Shown here piece by piece: positions 22,801-34,033 of a stretch of DNA of 64,000 bases (position 1 is the stretch's first letter; every line of letters starts with the position of its first letter). The notes beneath the pieces were generated by a model. The model was given only the letters and a program-made list of their open reading frames with translations. It had not been told where the DNA came from and searched no databases. The stretch covers positions 3,134,352-3,198,351 of the forward strand of contig NW_019211454.1 in the NCBI RefSeq assembly GCF_002443255.2, in the 5' to 3' direction. The position numbers were made by a program, and so were the translations under genes. This DNA comes from Varroa destructor (lineage: Eukaryota; Arthropoda; Arachnida; Mesostigmata; Varroidae).

Positions 22801-25759
22801 CTGTTCTGTAAGAGAACAGAGGGCCTCTTTGTAGGTTCTGCATTAATAAGGTTCATAATTCATAAATGCTAATTTTCATCTCCTTATTATTTTATTTCGC
22901 TAAGCTGCATCTACAATACGCTACAGTATCTGTATTCGAAAATCGATATTATGTGTTGCAGTATGTATTTCTTCCTCGAAGCTGAAAAAATATAGGGGTA
23001 TTTGCTTGCAACATAATTGTCTAAATAATGCTATTCTTAATAACAAGAAAGGAAAGCCACTTTACCGTTTCAATTTGTCCTGAATTGTGATGCTTCCATC
23101 TAATTGGTGAACATTTTATAGTCGTATAGCCGAAATTTAATTGGGATTGGTCTAATCCAGCTCTTGCTTTGGTTATTCCGACTAAATATAATACTCCTCA
23201 TAATCTATATCTACGTTAGGAAGCTTGAATCTGTGATTAGATTCATATTCAGACGCGCAGCGAAGGTTCTCCTATTTTCTTAATTTAATTTAAGTTAATT
23301 AACATAATTAACGAATTTGCAAGTTTCCATATATAAGTTCATAGCAGCAATGTGCTATTATGTCAGCCTAACATTTCATATGACGCATATTGAGTCATAA
23401 ATGAGTGGCTGCTAACTTGCGCTCACATGCGCCGCTACGTGAGGCGCAAGGCTAATTCCTAGGACTAAACCTATCAACACGTCCTAAATACCTCTCCTAA
23501 TCGTGCTGAGTCAAAGTGGCCGCTTTTTGAAGAAAGTTCTTTTTTCCTATAGTCAAACGTAGATTTTCGATGGCGACATTATATTGTAATAATCGGTGAA
23601 ATTCTACAAACGGCCAAATTGATCGCTAGAAGTATGTTTAACCAAAAACAAATTGGTTGTAAGCCTAGTAGCGGGCTACTGGTGATAACCGTAAGTAAGT
23701 GTGTGTCTTTCGCATCTTAAGTATCAACATACATCTACGACAGGGTTCATGTGCTTCTTCATGTCGACACGTGTGTTATTGCTTGTTCCTCTTGTCAAAA
23801 ATAGGCGCAATGCAATCGTTGTAAGACGCATTCTCTTTTTAAATATTCACGGGCTGGTGTCGGGTAGGATCTTTGTTGTCGATTGATGACAAACGGGTTT
23901 ACCAAGGAACTCTCCCGTATAGCGACTGCCATTGCTGCAGTATATCTTACATAAATCACGGACGACCGCCGAATCTCTGCCGAATAGCGTCTGCTAGATG
24001 ACCCCGCGTCTAACAGATGGACATATTATCATAATGACTTACATATGAAATTTTGACAGGATTCGTTTTCGCGGCTTCGAGTTCTTCTCCCGGCCCGCCG
24101 TCGATTTAGCACATTCTGGGAGCATTAAGCAAGGAAATTAAAACAAATACTAATAGCATGAATCACACTGAATACTAATACCCATAATTATTGTTTACAA
24201 TTTGCTATGATTACAGCGCCACGTATCTAAGTCTATGTTCGTACCGAATGTACTATTTGTTACAACAACGCTCATGTCTCGTTCAGAACTGGTTGACCCG
24301 ATAACACATACAGTATCATCTATGATGTCTGTCATCAAATAATGTATTTAGGTAATTAAAACATGGACCCCGTGGTAGATTTCTACTATGATCTTGTTCC
24401 GTAATAAATAATCATATTTTTCGGCTGGGTTTGCCATTGCCCTTTCATAGGCATACCGGACAATATTTTTAGATAAGCGCTCGTTGCAATGCAAGTACCC
24501 CCTGTGGTGTTAGGCGAAAAACACCCGCCACTTTGGTTAATGCACCATAGACCTAATACGGTAGTTCATCGGTTGGTTTAGGGGAAGAACAATTATATCA
24601 CTGAGACTCAGCAGATCTTTCTGCGAAATAATCTCGAGCTCAGACGACATGGCCTTGTACGAGATCCCACACGGTTTACCCCACGGTACCACGCGACAAT
24701 CCATCGGAACGGGCTATGGAGAAAGGGACAAGGAGTTTGGCGACGACATAAGATTAAGGTGACATTTGACGGATATAAGAGAAGATCTTGTTTACTTTCT
24801 GACTTCTTTTGTCACCATGCAGCTAACTAACGTTACACACCGGGCAGACAGATAGAATTTTTTTTTATTTCATATTCCATCTAGTAAAGCGACATACTCA
24901 GCATGTTTGGTTTTACCTTTTTCGCTTTGTTAACTATTACAAGCGCTAGATATCGTTTATAGCAATTTTCTGTGGCTCGTTCTAGGAAGGGCAGGGTAAA
25001 CGATGGTTCACAGGTTTTTACTTTTGATTAAGCAGAACCTTTGATAGAAACGATACCTAACGGTTAGACATTGCCCAAAGCATGATAATCAGATTTATTT
25101 ATACAAGTTGCACTTTAAGACACACCGATGAGCAAAATCTATTTGCCTGTATGATGAATGCATTGAGGATGCAATATTTGTTCATAAGTGTTTTTTTTTT
25201 TCGAATATATTTAATATAACAAATGACCATGTTACAAATGATCGTCCTTTTCCTTTCAAACAGGTATCAGCTTAAAGTACAATGACAAAGCTAATTCTAA
25301 ATAGGTTATATCATGATTAGTTTTCGTGCATTTCGGCTAATGCTCCGACGTTTCTCATTTTGCTCATACGAGCCTAAAGCTTTAGCGATTAATACTATAT
25401 CTATCTAGTTGTTATTATACTATATCTAACTATTACAGTGCATATATAAAAGGTCACAAAGGTTCCGACGAAATACCTCTTGACACTTGTGTATAACCTG
25501 TGTGTGAAAACTGTGCATTTATTTAAGTTCGCTTATCCTGTCGAGACGGCAAAAGCGTTCGATTTTGCTAGCAAAATTTCGGTGGTGCTGTATCCGTATG
25601 ACAATGGCCAACGTCAATCCAATAGCGATTATAGTCGTTCACGAAAGTCTAACTAAGGATAACCTTCAGCATTTTTCGATATACGATTTCAGCCGATAAC
25701 GTATCCAGATTAAGACTGAGTTAACTTTATACAAGATGCAGTACCAGAACAAATCGTGT
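19853..25759. other. Gene-poor AT-rich stretch
   Basis: The quietest 6 kb of the window. The few frames over 60 codons (20936-21224, 21172-21528, 22577-22843, 23701-23886) overlap on both strands or lack any motif. A GTAAGTAAGT donor-like word at 23691 follows a 19-codon frame from ATG 23634. There are no long repeats. It is best read as intron or spacer. Confidence 0.5.
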
Positions 25760-26044
25760 CTACTCCTGTAGACCGCGTGTCAAGACACTTTCCGTTGAGA
25801 TTTTAAAAAGAGAGGGACTCTTCAAGAGACACTTGGCAACACAACATCGAGGAACCCGCTTGAAAGCATATACGTCGAAACCTATGCCACGGTAGTACAC
25901 TATTGTTGTCACCAACAATAGCCACAAGAGTGCAAGCTTGCCAAGAGGATCTTTGAAATGCGATAGAACGTAGGCGAGATAGACGTAATCACGTGTCATC
26001 CGAGAGAACATGCAGACTTGGCCCCTTCTTAGAGCCCGTGGCAC
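25760..26044 (-). CDS. Unrecognised open frame with one hydrophobic segment
   Basis: The minus-strand frame opens right after a TAG that also makes an acceptor-like ACTTGTTTAG, and runs 94 codons to a stop at 25760. There is no ATG at its beginning; the first in-frame Met is MFSRM, about 12 codons in. It encodes one membrane-like stretch (KLALLWLLLVTTIVYY) followed by a Cys-containing basic tail. Neighbouring frames at 26247-26456 (minus) and 26599-26787 (plus) are similar in quality, which argues that this is the background level. Confidence 0.12.
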   Translation of the reverse strand: MPRALRRGQVCMFSRMTRDYVYLAYVLSHFKDPLGKLALLWLLLVTTIVYYRGIGFDVYAFKRVPRCCVAKCLLKSPSLFKISTESVLTRGLQE

Positions 26045-27521
26045 GGGCTAAACAAGTTCTTTACGCGGTCTGCGGAGTTCCTGTTACAAATATACGCTCA
26101 TGAGCCTTGAACTGTGCAGCTGCACATTTGTACAAGTATACAATAAATATATTTGCGATTGTTAGATGAGGCCGATGTGAACGAAATGTTATGCACCTAA
26201 AGCTTAGTAGCCATATTCCCGAACGTGTCTTGTATCCATATTCTTTTTAAAATACATGAACTATTATCAGCTTCGGTTCATTTCGATTGTAGATGAGGGA
26301 CACGATACCCATTGAAGTATATACAAGAACGGCATCCTTTCGTGGCAAAAAAGAAACGCTGGCGATAAATCTAAAATTGCGTCTACGCACAATAGATACA
26401 CATTGGTAACTTATCGCCTTCCAAAAACGTGGAATATTAGAACGTTCTGCCTTCACATATTGAATGACTTATCGAATTTGATCACGGCAAAATGTTGTCT
26501 ATTTCTTTGAAAATCAACAAATTCGGAAATACTTCAGGGCTGAAGACTTTCAGTTTTGATTCTGGCGCAGTTTTCGTACCCCATGACTTATTGGATGGGT
26601 GAATTCGATGTTTTCGGCTACCACATTTACGCGCAATGCCATCGTAACATTAGAGAATAGGCTGATCATTCTGTGTCATCAGAACAATCCGAAGTTTACC
26701 TCACTTCTCCCTCCTTCGTCATCAGAAGCGATCATAGCACTATCGCAAATTCAAGCGCGTTACGACATAGTACAAATATGGTACTGAACTTCATTACTAC
26801 CTAAATCGTTTCCACGAACTTGTAGTTAGGCATATTGCAGGCAAATCATTATAATCGCATGCCGGCCCTGTAGTTGCCATTAAACTATCGAGTCGAACTA
26901 TGAAGATATTGAAAGTAGTTCAACTTCACTTAGACACACCTATCTGTAGCCGTCATCCAATTCATAATAACACAACGATTTATCGAAGCCATGAACCTGA
27001 TCTGAGCCAGACATAAGCGTGATCTATGAGAATTTCTTTGAAATTTCTTTTAGATTATCGAACACAGCTATTCATCAATCATATCGACATAGTTCCATTG
27101 TTAAGGTCTTCTCAACGTGAATTTTCGCATCTATAGACTGCTCGTGGAGTGCTGGAACGCAGCATACAGAATCCGTCAAAATGCTGGAGGGGCAAACGCG
27201 TACCTGGGTAAACTTTCCAGACTCCTATCGCATAAATGTCAGCGTTTTGTTCAAGCCCAATCTTTAACGCTGGTAGTAATATGTCTTCGTGACGGAACTA
27301 AGGTCTATTGCCGGGCTTTACACGTCAACGTCTGACGCATTGTACTGTGATAACGTATTTATTACACCATTCGTCACAAGACTGCAGTATAGCTTTCGCA
27401 AAAAAGTACGCGTGACATTTTTAATAGTTTCCCTTTAGGTCACTAGTACTCCGTATTACCTTAAAGGGTTCAGGCTGAACGTGTGTGAATTCGTTAGTAG
27501 AAACAATACTGTATGTTATTA
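26045..27521. other. Stretch with short frames on both strands
   Basis: ORFs at 26247-26456 (minus), 26599-26787 (plus) and 27117-27335 (plus) are each under 75 codons and show no splice support. On the minus strand, 27215-27330 is open and ends at a CAG-GTACGC donor-like site; its kinase-like wording is treated as coincidence. Confidence 0.4.
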
Positions 27522-27875
27522 TTAACACGTCATGTTTTTTCTTTTTATAAAGAAGAGAAAATGATGTCTGATGCGACCCACTAAAGCGCATGAATCTCTG
27601 GTGTGCCGTATCATCGTCGATAGCCATTGTTGCTCGGTCTTGATGCATTTCAATGTCTTTTCATCAAGCTCGTAATCGAATTGAGCTTTTCCAAAGATCA
27701 AGTTTGAGTAACATTGCGAACACGTGCTTCCGCTAGCAACCGTCGGCTCGATACCGCCGACTGTACGAAGATTTCGCAAGGTCCACTGAGAAGAATCGTA
27801 CGTGTCCTCAACGGTTTCAACCAGCCGATATATAGCAGCTTTAGGCGTTGTCGATGGTTTAGTCGGCGCAAGCAT
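27522..27875 (-). CDS. Unrecognised 117-codon ORF, four clustered Cys
   Basis: A minus-strand ORF runs from ATG (27875) to a stop at 27522. An acceptor-like ATCACACTTAG lies 2 bases before the ATG. The first 85 codons are balanced and hydrophilic, with Cys in TCSQC, LKC and DSC. The last 20 codons become Phe/Lys-rich as the DNA turns AT-rich, suggesting that any real exon ends earlier, near 27590. No consensus donor is visible there. A secreted Cys-containing domain is possible but there is no signal peptide. The length is within chance. Confidence 0.2.
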   Translation of the reverse strand: MLAPTKPSTTPKAAIYRLVETVEDTYDSSQWTLRNLRTVGGIEPTVASGSTCSQCYSNLIFGKAQFDYELDEKTLKCIKTEQQWLSTMIRHTRDSCALVGRIRHHFLFFIKRKNMTC

Positions 27876-29876
27876 CGCTAAGTGTGATAAATTTCAGCTC
27901 CTCTTCCTTTGTCGTTTTTATGCTTTATTTCTTCATTACGTAGACATAACGTAAGCTGATCAAGTTTTGAAACAGTCCGAATAAAGCGCGGCTGGTGACA
28001 TGGTTTATCTTAAACAGGTCACAAGAACGTTAGTGGTATGGTAGGACAGTGAGATGTCCACGTCTTTCTAAGCATTTAGGTCTGAATCTTTAAAAAAACA
28101 TTTGTTTTGTGCCGGCGGGGCGGGGGGGGGAGGGGGGTCGACACAATACTAAGGCAGTTGCAACTCAAAATCTGTAATATTCACTCGCTTCCTTCCCCTT
28201 ATGGCCTAGGCGTAGGCGAAGCGGTTTGACTTCAACACCATCCATAGCCTTGCATTATTTTCTACTGGAAGTCAGTCGTCCGAAACGATGCATAACAGTA
28301 AGCACTAGACGTAAAAACTCTAAACCATTCATTTTTAACAGTGAGAAATAAGAGGGGATTCTATATGGACGATTTGCTGAAGTATTTGTTCCCTTCTTTC
28401 TCTTAGCTAAAACAGGCGCAGGGTATTATCAGTAGCGGTGATGAACTTCACGAAGACGTTGTCATGCAAAAGGGGAAGTCTTCATAGTGGTTCAACTGCA
28501 GCGAACCTGCCAACGAATTACAGAGAGATACGTGTTAGGTGCTGCAAATAGTTGTCGTGCTAGGAAATTGGTTGGCTGACCAGTCTTCCTACGGTGAATG
28601 CCCAATGACGAATTCGGACGTAAAGTATTTCATCTGAGTAGAAACAAAGGAACAGAAATTAAGATCATACGTTGACCAGGGCGACACTTATGTTAAATCC
28701 AGAACTAGCGGTTAGGTTTGCGCGGCAGCTTTGATCCACTGTTGTCTGCTGTGTGAATGTTTCCTTTAAGTGAGAGCGGTTTTCAGGAGCCCTCGCCATG
28801 ACACCTATCGACCGCTAACGGTCCCTTGCGAAGATCCTTTACATCGAGACCTCAGTTATCGCTAGTTAAGATTTTCTACGCCAGCAGTGAAGCGGCACGC
28901 GAATGGATCTGCGCAATTAGCCGTTATGATAACTGTTGACACCTATTGCCACTGAAGATCTGCATCGTTGTATAGAGACGTAACCTGTTAATACTTAAAC
29001 AATATTTTCCGAAATTTTTCGAATTTCATCAAAATACACAAAAATCAAACAGCAATGAATCAACAAACAGATGAAGCACGGCAGAACTGCTAAATCAAGG
29101 CTTATTTTTTTCAAAACTTATTTTTCTGTCATAGTCGTAAATTCATTCGGTCATACTCTTTTGCGTAACACTAAAGCCTAACCTTTGTAAAACTGTTGTG
29201 CGCCTTTATCATTTGTCTGTGCCAATAGCGAGACACGGGTATACAACAACCCTCAATGCATCTTGTGCAAAATGAAATATCAACCAATTTAGCCGATAGC
29301 CATATTTTGAATAGCACTTCAATCATATCGATATGACATAGTTTGTTTGATCATGAATCGCATCGATGGCAACCCAAGCCAGCACAATTCGATGCAACAC
29401 ATTGTTGCATAATGAAACATGACTATTAACTTCTATGCACTGGCCTATTTTCCGACCTTCCTCGTCTAGTTGAAGGCAATCCTCCACTTTAGAAGAACAC
29501 ATGAAACGTGTTCTACTATTGCTCGACCTAACATTGTCCCCTCCTTCCGCAAGAAACGAAAGCCGTATCCGCACAGTATTTTTTACATCTTCGATCAGCT
29601 TTTCTGTTTAAAGGCCTGCTGATATTATAAAGCATTTCTTAAGTTTGCTATCTGTCACAGGTTCCCCGCCGTGTAGGCAGCTTATAAAACGCATGCTAAG
29701 GACTCATATCATAAACTCTCGTCCACCATGCCCCAGGCCACTCTGGGATAACAATAATTATAGCGCATGAGTTATGTGTGGAACTTGGTAGGATTCTTTC
29801 AATACTCCCATTGATTCGCTAAGTTACCCTCATTCACAAACCGTAAAAAGGGGCATTGCTGCTTTCTCGACAGACA
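27876..29876. other. Non-coding stretch with a G-rich tract
   Basis: Apart from the G tract at 28114-28137 there is little. A minus-strand frame at 29323-29600 (83-94 codons) is open and hydrophilic with three Cys, but lacks an ATG at its beginning and a donor. Confidence 0.45.
28114..28137 (+). repeat. G-rich homopurine tract, possible G-quadruplex
   Basis: G runs of 4, 9 and 6 bases are separated by single C and A residues. A run of nine can be split to give four G triplets, so the tract can form an intramolecular quadruplex. Such tracts are also prone to assembly length errors. Confidence 0.75.
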
Positions 29877-30419
29877 TCATCGCCGCTCGTTGACTAACTG
29901 AAAGAACCTTTGCCGCGTTCGTGCCGCCTGCGTTGGCGTTCCCAGAAAATAGAGAGGGGTTTGCGCGTCTTTCCGGCTAGCAGCGTCCAAGAGGCCAACA
30001 TCAATCGCTGTAGCTTGATTACGGATCATCTGCCTTCGCCGGACCAGCAGCAGGAGACGCCAGCAGAGCTCGCGCCATTGTGTTCTCTTGGTCCTTTTCT
30101 CCGGCTTATTGTAGTTGTTGTTTGCAGTGGGCCGCCCCTGCCACTGTTCCCCATCCTCCTTGCCAAATGACCCTTTCACTCTTTTAGTGGCCGATCTCCT
30201 TTCCAACGCCGCGCCAGCAGCGGCGGCCGCTGCTGCAGCGTTGTCTACCCTCATGGCGGTGCCACGGGGCCGTTTACGCGCGCGGTGCCATCGCTGGTAA
30301 AACCTGGCGCCAGTAGTGACTGACCCCGAGAGACTGCGTGACGACGGCGACAATATCAACGCAGGCTCACACCGTGCACTGTTTAGCTGCCGAGATAGCG
30401 TATTATACAGCTGCGCCAT
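29877..30419 (-). CDS. Longest ORF in the window, 180 codons, Arg-rich
   Basis: A minus-strand ORF runs from ATG (30419), with G at -3 and G at +4, to TGA at 29877. It lies in a GC-rich islet, where chance ORFs run longer. The product would be strongly basic. The first 50 residues are rich in Arg, Ser and Leu with few acids, as in a mitochondrial targeting peptide. About residue 60 there is an alanine run (codons GCT/GCA/GCG/GCC), then a charged middle and a Leu/Arg-rich stretch (CWRLLLLVRRRQ). No domain is recognised. Plus-strand frames (29910-30170, 30115-30300, 30316-30534) overlap it. The islet could instead be a promoter with a GC-rich 5' UTR. Confidence 0.25.
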   Translation of the reverse strand: MAQLYNTLSRQLNSARCEPALILSPSSRSLSGSVTTGARFYQRWHRARKRPRGTAMRVDNAAAAAAAAGAALERRSATKRVKGSFGKEDGEQWQGRPTANNNYNKPEKRTKRTQWRELCWRLLLLVRRRQMIRNQATAIDVGLLDAASRKDAQTPLYFLGTPTQAARTRQRFFQLVNERR

Positions 30420-32534
30420 TGCTAGAGCAGTCTGCTCGACTGGTGATGCTGATACAGTAGAAGCTGATGTTATTGAAGAAACAATAACAAGTATAATGTA
30501 TACCCAGTACGAGAAGAAGCCACTCGACTTCTGATGGTAATGATTACTGGCGTATTTGAATAGGACGCGACTAGGGCGAAGAATGTGCTTGTGATAACAG
30601 CAGCGTCTGACGGATCTCGAAAGCCATCAGAGAGAATCTCAACTGCCACTTGGAATATTGTATTGGTTTATAACTTCGCGACAATCTGATTCGGATCTAG
30701 CTAAACAACCGCTGCTGTGTGCCTAGGGTTTAAAGATTTTATCAATTATACAATTAGCACAAAATCGAAGTGGGGCACCCGGTGACACCGTGGGTTATAG
30801 CGTGACAACGTTAGACCAGTGAACGTAACTAAGATCCCCCGCACAGAAAAGGATGTAGTCGTCTAAGCAAAGAATCAATCGTGCGACCTTTGACTGAACT
30901 CCTTGACGCATGCTGGTCAGTCTGTTGTGGGAGATATGGACGCTTATCGGATGACTAACAGATTACATTTGGAGTAAGCCGATCTATAGAAATTAAGTGC
31001 TTTGCCCCGGGCTAGTGCTAATGGTGGCTTCGGCTGTGATAATGGATCATGTGACTGCCTTAACTACACGTCATCGTGGTGTTTCTATCTATTTTGGATA
31101 ACAATCTCATCATCATTATTAGAAATTATTCTAACCTTAATAGATAATAGGATGCAAAATAGACCTTGGGTTCTTTGTCGAACAAAGGATGGAGCAAAAC
31201 ATTAAAAAGCTATCGGATACAACTGGAAGTTAAAGGACGACAACTTCATTTTCGGTAAGTGTTTGCATCGAAGCTACATAGCCTGCCTACGCACGAACAA
31301 TTCGACATAATGCCGCCTAGTTGCGTTTAATAAAAACATCTAATGAGTAAGTAAACGCCGAAATTATAAAGTTTTAATACGAAATAGAGCGAAAAGGTTC
31401 AAGGTGCATAGAATACGCCGGCTGCACCCTTTGTGGCTAGATCACCATTAGCTAGAGGATAAATCAGACAAAGTTAGTCCTAACTTGTCAATTAAACTAA
31501 CTCGTTTTTAACAATGAATACATTTATGACATGAAGTCGATTTTAATATGAAGAAAATAACTGGTGGGTTTTAGGCACTGTTTTCCTTATGCTCGTCAGG
31601 TAACGAGTGTATTGCCGAATTGCGGCCTTACAGATTCCTGTGTACCTATTTTGTATGTGGTCCAGTGAGTTTTGTAATGGATGATTTGAAGATAAAGCTT
31701 CACGGGCAATAATCTGCAACAGTGATTCCATATGTGGCCTTAAATGCGAATCGGGACCTTATTTTTTTGCAGAATTAATCTCCGCATAATATCTTATTGC
31801 ACCTCACCTTAAATTTATCGTAACTTTACGATTAAAAAAGTAATCTGCCATTTACTGAGGTATTATCTAAGGAATATTTAGGGTATCTGCATATTACGAT
31901 ATCAGGGATGATAAAGATCACAGTATTCATTTACAGTTAAAGCCTAAAAAATAAAAATCTTTTGTCAGCATGAGCCAGTGGCATAAAGCGAGGCTGGATC
32001 TCTTTTTTTTTTGTTTTTAAAAATAATCTGTTTGCACACGCATGTATGATTTGTAAAATCACAGTTATAGTCAGTGTGTATTGCAGGCGATGTTTTTGTC
32101 GCAGATTATTTTTGCTGGTTTGTGCAGCTTAAAGTCTTACTCGGTAATGAAAGTTCCTAAAACCCTAGTAACTTAGGTAACTAGATGATTGAATCTGTTT
32201 TGACTTTGGATTGGATTGTGCGTAGAAGCACGAGGTAGTTTACTGCTAGCAGTACACTGGCTTGAATTCTCTCTCATCTTTCCCACAATGGAAGAACTCC
32301 TTGGCGTTTGCTTTTCTTAATGAAACTATCAATAAACCATCCAAAAATGTAATTCGCCCAAGCGTCCTTTTGTCTTTCATCGGTAATCCTACCTATTTTG
32401 TCCAAGAATGTACATGTTACAATTCGCGTGTCAGGCACTGTTCCCTTCATTGCTAGTTTACTTACTTTCAGGCTTTCACTTTCCTACAATGGTTATGTGT
32501 GTACAAATATCACTATTAAGGTTTAATTAATCGC
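30420..32534. other. Non-coding stretch
   Basis: A plus-strand frame at 31002-31205 has a hydrophobic stretch (WCFYLFWITI). A GTAAGT at 31252 follows a different open frame. The two do not combine into a consistent exon. Downstream, 31750-32260 is AT-rich and empty. Confidence 0.4.
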
Positions 32535-32694
32535 TCAGGCCAAAGTCAAGTAACTGCAGTGTTGGCCATCGCCATAACCACCACGATCCTCATCAGTAGC
32601 AATGTGCTTCTTCTGTCCAGCCCCATCGTGTGGCACGGGTAAGTGCTTATCAGTACTAGAAGCCATGTACAGACATGTGTAGCCGCCCGCGACA
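32535..32694 (-). CDS. Candidate terminal exon with strong acceptor, 52 codons
   Basis: On the minus strand a long pyrimidine tract (TTCTTCTTCTTCTTTTACGG and on to TATTCAG) forms a convincing 3' splice site ending at 32695. The frame then runs 52 codons to TGA at 32535. It begins with VAGGYTC, vaguely like the D-x-G-x-Y-x-C strand of an immunoglobulin domain, and continues hydrophilic with DEDRGGYGDGQH. A CAG-GTAAGT donor on the same strand at about 33328-33336 could be the other end of a 630-bp intron, but the frame leading into it is blocked by TAG unless a 20-base micro-exon is invoked. The same frame can also be read without splicing from an ATG at 32741. It competes with the plus-strand reading at 32740. 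Confidence 0.22.
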
Positions 32695-32739
32695 CTGAAT
32701 ACAATTGCCGTAAAAGAAGAAGAAGAACACGAAAAAAAC

Positions 32740-32886
32740 ATGGGTATTTGTCCAACCCCACGAGCGGTTTTTGCCGCTGTTTTTCTTCTGCTACAGTGGT
32801 TTGCCCTGCTCTCCCACGCCCATCATCACCATAACCATTACGACCGACTTCGTTATGCGGTTATTTCGTCGTGCGGCGAAATCTGG

Positions 32887-32920
<34 letters not shown>

Positions 32921-32936
32921 CGGCGTTAGCAGCACA
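32740..32936 (+). CDS. Candidate first coding exon: signal peptide, His-rich and Ala run
   Basis: The plus-strand ATG at 32740 has A at -3 and G at +4, near the animal optimum. The N-terminus is a textbook signal peptide: MGICPTPR, a hydrophobic core (VFAAVFLLLQWFALL), then SHA as the likely cleavage site. The mature part starts HHHHNHYDRLRY and runs into an alanine stretch encoded by (CAG)10 read in the GCA frame. The frame meets a full-consensus GTAAGT donor at 32937 after 65 codons plus 2 bases. It would begin a secreted or type I membrane protein. The next exon was not found. Cautions: the ORF closes at TAA inside the donor, so it depends on splicing, and a minus-strand ORF begins at the same CATG. 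Confidence 0.33.
32888..32917 (+). repeat. (CAG)10 trinucleotide repeat
   Basis: Ten uninterrupted CAG units, followed by TAGCGG and more GCA. In the candidate exon the frame makes it polyalanine rather than polyglutamine. Length polymorphism is expected. Confidence 0.95.
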
Positions 32937-33993
32937 GTAAGTAGCCATGAAAAATTCGGCAAACAAACAAGAACAACAACAGCAGTTTGAACAACAATAA
33001 CAACGACAGCATCCAGTTTGCACCTCCTCGAACAGCCTGACGAAATAACAGGCCTATAGCCAGCAGTGGCTACAACGACGTTTCAGTTATATCCCTTCTG
33101 CCATTGGTAATCCGAAGGCGCCCCCTGACTGTTTGGTACACCGTCGTGATGTAATCGTACAACAACGTCAGTGGCGGCAATCATTGCTAATATGTTCAAA
33201 GGTCACTAGTATCCACTACGATAGCTGCTAAGATCATATTGCTACCCGTATATTTGGGTGGGTTTGTAAACACGTAATCCGAATTACTTTTAAGAATCGC
33301 CTGTCAGGAAGGGTCTCGCTGTTGAACTTACCTGGAGTTTCTCCCACAGACCTAGCGACGAAACATCACAGAGCAGTGATAAAGCCGTTTTTATTTATTT
33401 TTCATAAAATGTGACCCAGCAGGAGCATTTCGATCCGGGTAACTGGGTATCGTTCTCGCAGAGATGTGTATCAATCAGACCGCAAGCTGAGGGCTGTCTC
33501 TGGCCGTTTGCTTGCTACCTAGGCGGGGGGCGAGATCCTTTTCATAAAGCGTCGAAGTGCTGGCAGCCGTCGGCAAAAACAGCAGCAGCCGCCATAGAAA
33601 AATTTGAATAAAAAAGAAGAGGTCGTTCGTTATTTTGTTCCATGTTCAGTTTAAACGAGCAGAAGTTCTTTAGCAGCGAAGAAAACAACGGTGACGGCGA
33701 CGGCGACAGCTGCAGCGGCAAATGTTGCACTGGACGCCGTGGAACACCTATACAGACCGCAGCAATGACAAAGACGGGACTAACTAACTGGAAATAGTGC
33801 TGAAAAGAGCTAAGACATGAAGTCGAGTTTCAAGTAAACGGTCGACCAAAGAAACTAAGGTCGAATCATGCAATAACCTGCATTACGTAGTTATATAGGC
33901 TGTCATTGACGCTGGCGCCAGTTGCACACGTCCGGTTATCATACAAAACAAGCACATCATTATCATTATTACTGAAGCGTCAAAGCAGTAACC

Positions 33994-34033
33994 GATGGAT
34001 GGATGGATGGATGGATGGATGGATGGATGGATG
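33994..34033 (+). repeat. (GATG)10 tetranucleotide repeat
   Basis: Ten perfect GATG units over 40 bases. ORFs crossing it translate to MDGW or HPSI repeats and are not genes. Confidence 0.95.

Noticed and set aside
27117..27335. Kinase-like words on both strands: minus ALKIGLEQNADIYAIGV and plus RLLVECWNAAYRIR.
   Set aside because: The two readings lie antisense to each other over the same bases, so at least one is coincidence. Each lacks the invariant neighbours (APE, WE, RP-x-F), and no catalytic-loop or DFG segment lies nearby.
33328..33336. CAG-GTAAGT donor on the minus strand.
   Set aside because: It is a perfect nine-base match, but the frame leading into the nearest acceptor (32695) is blocked by TAG unless a 20-base micro-exon is assumed; about 0.5 such matches are expected in the window by chance.
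33994..34033. Regular repeat considered as a CRISPR-like array.
   Set aside because: It is a four-base unit with no spacers, a plain microsatellite in eukaryotic DNA.
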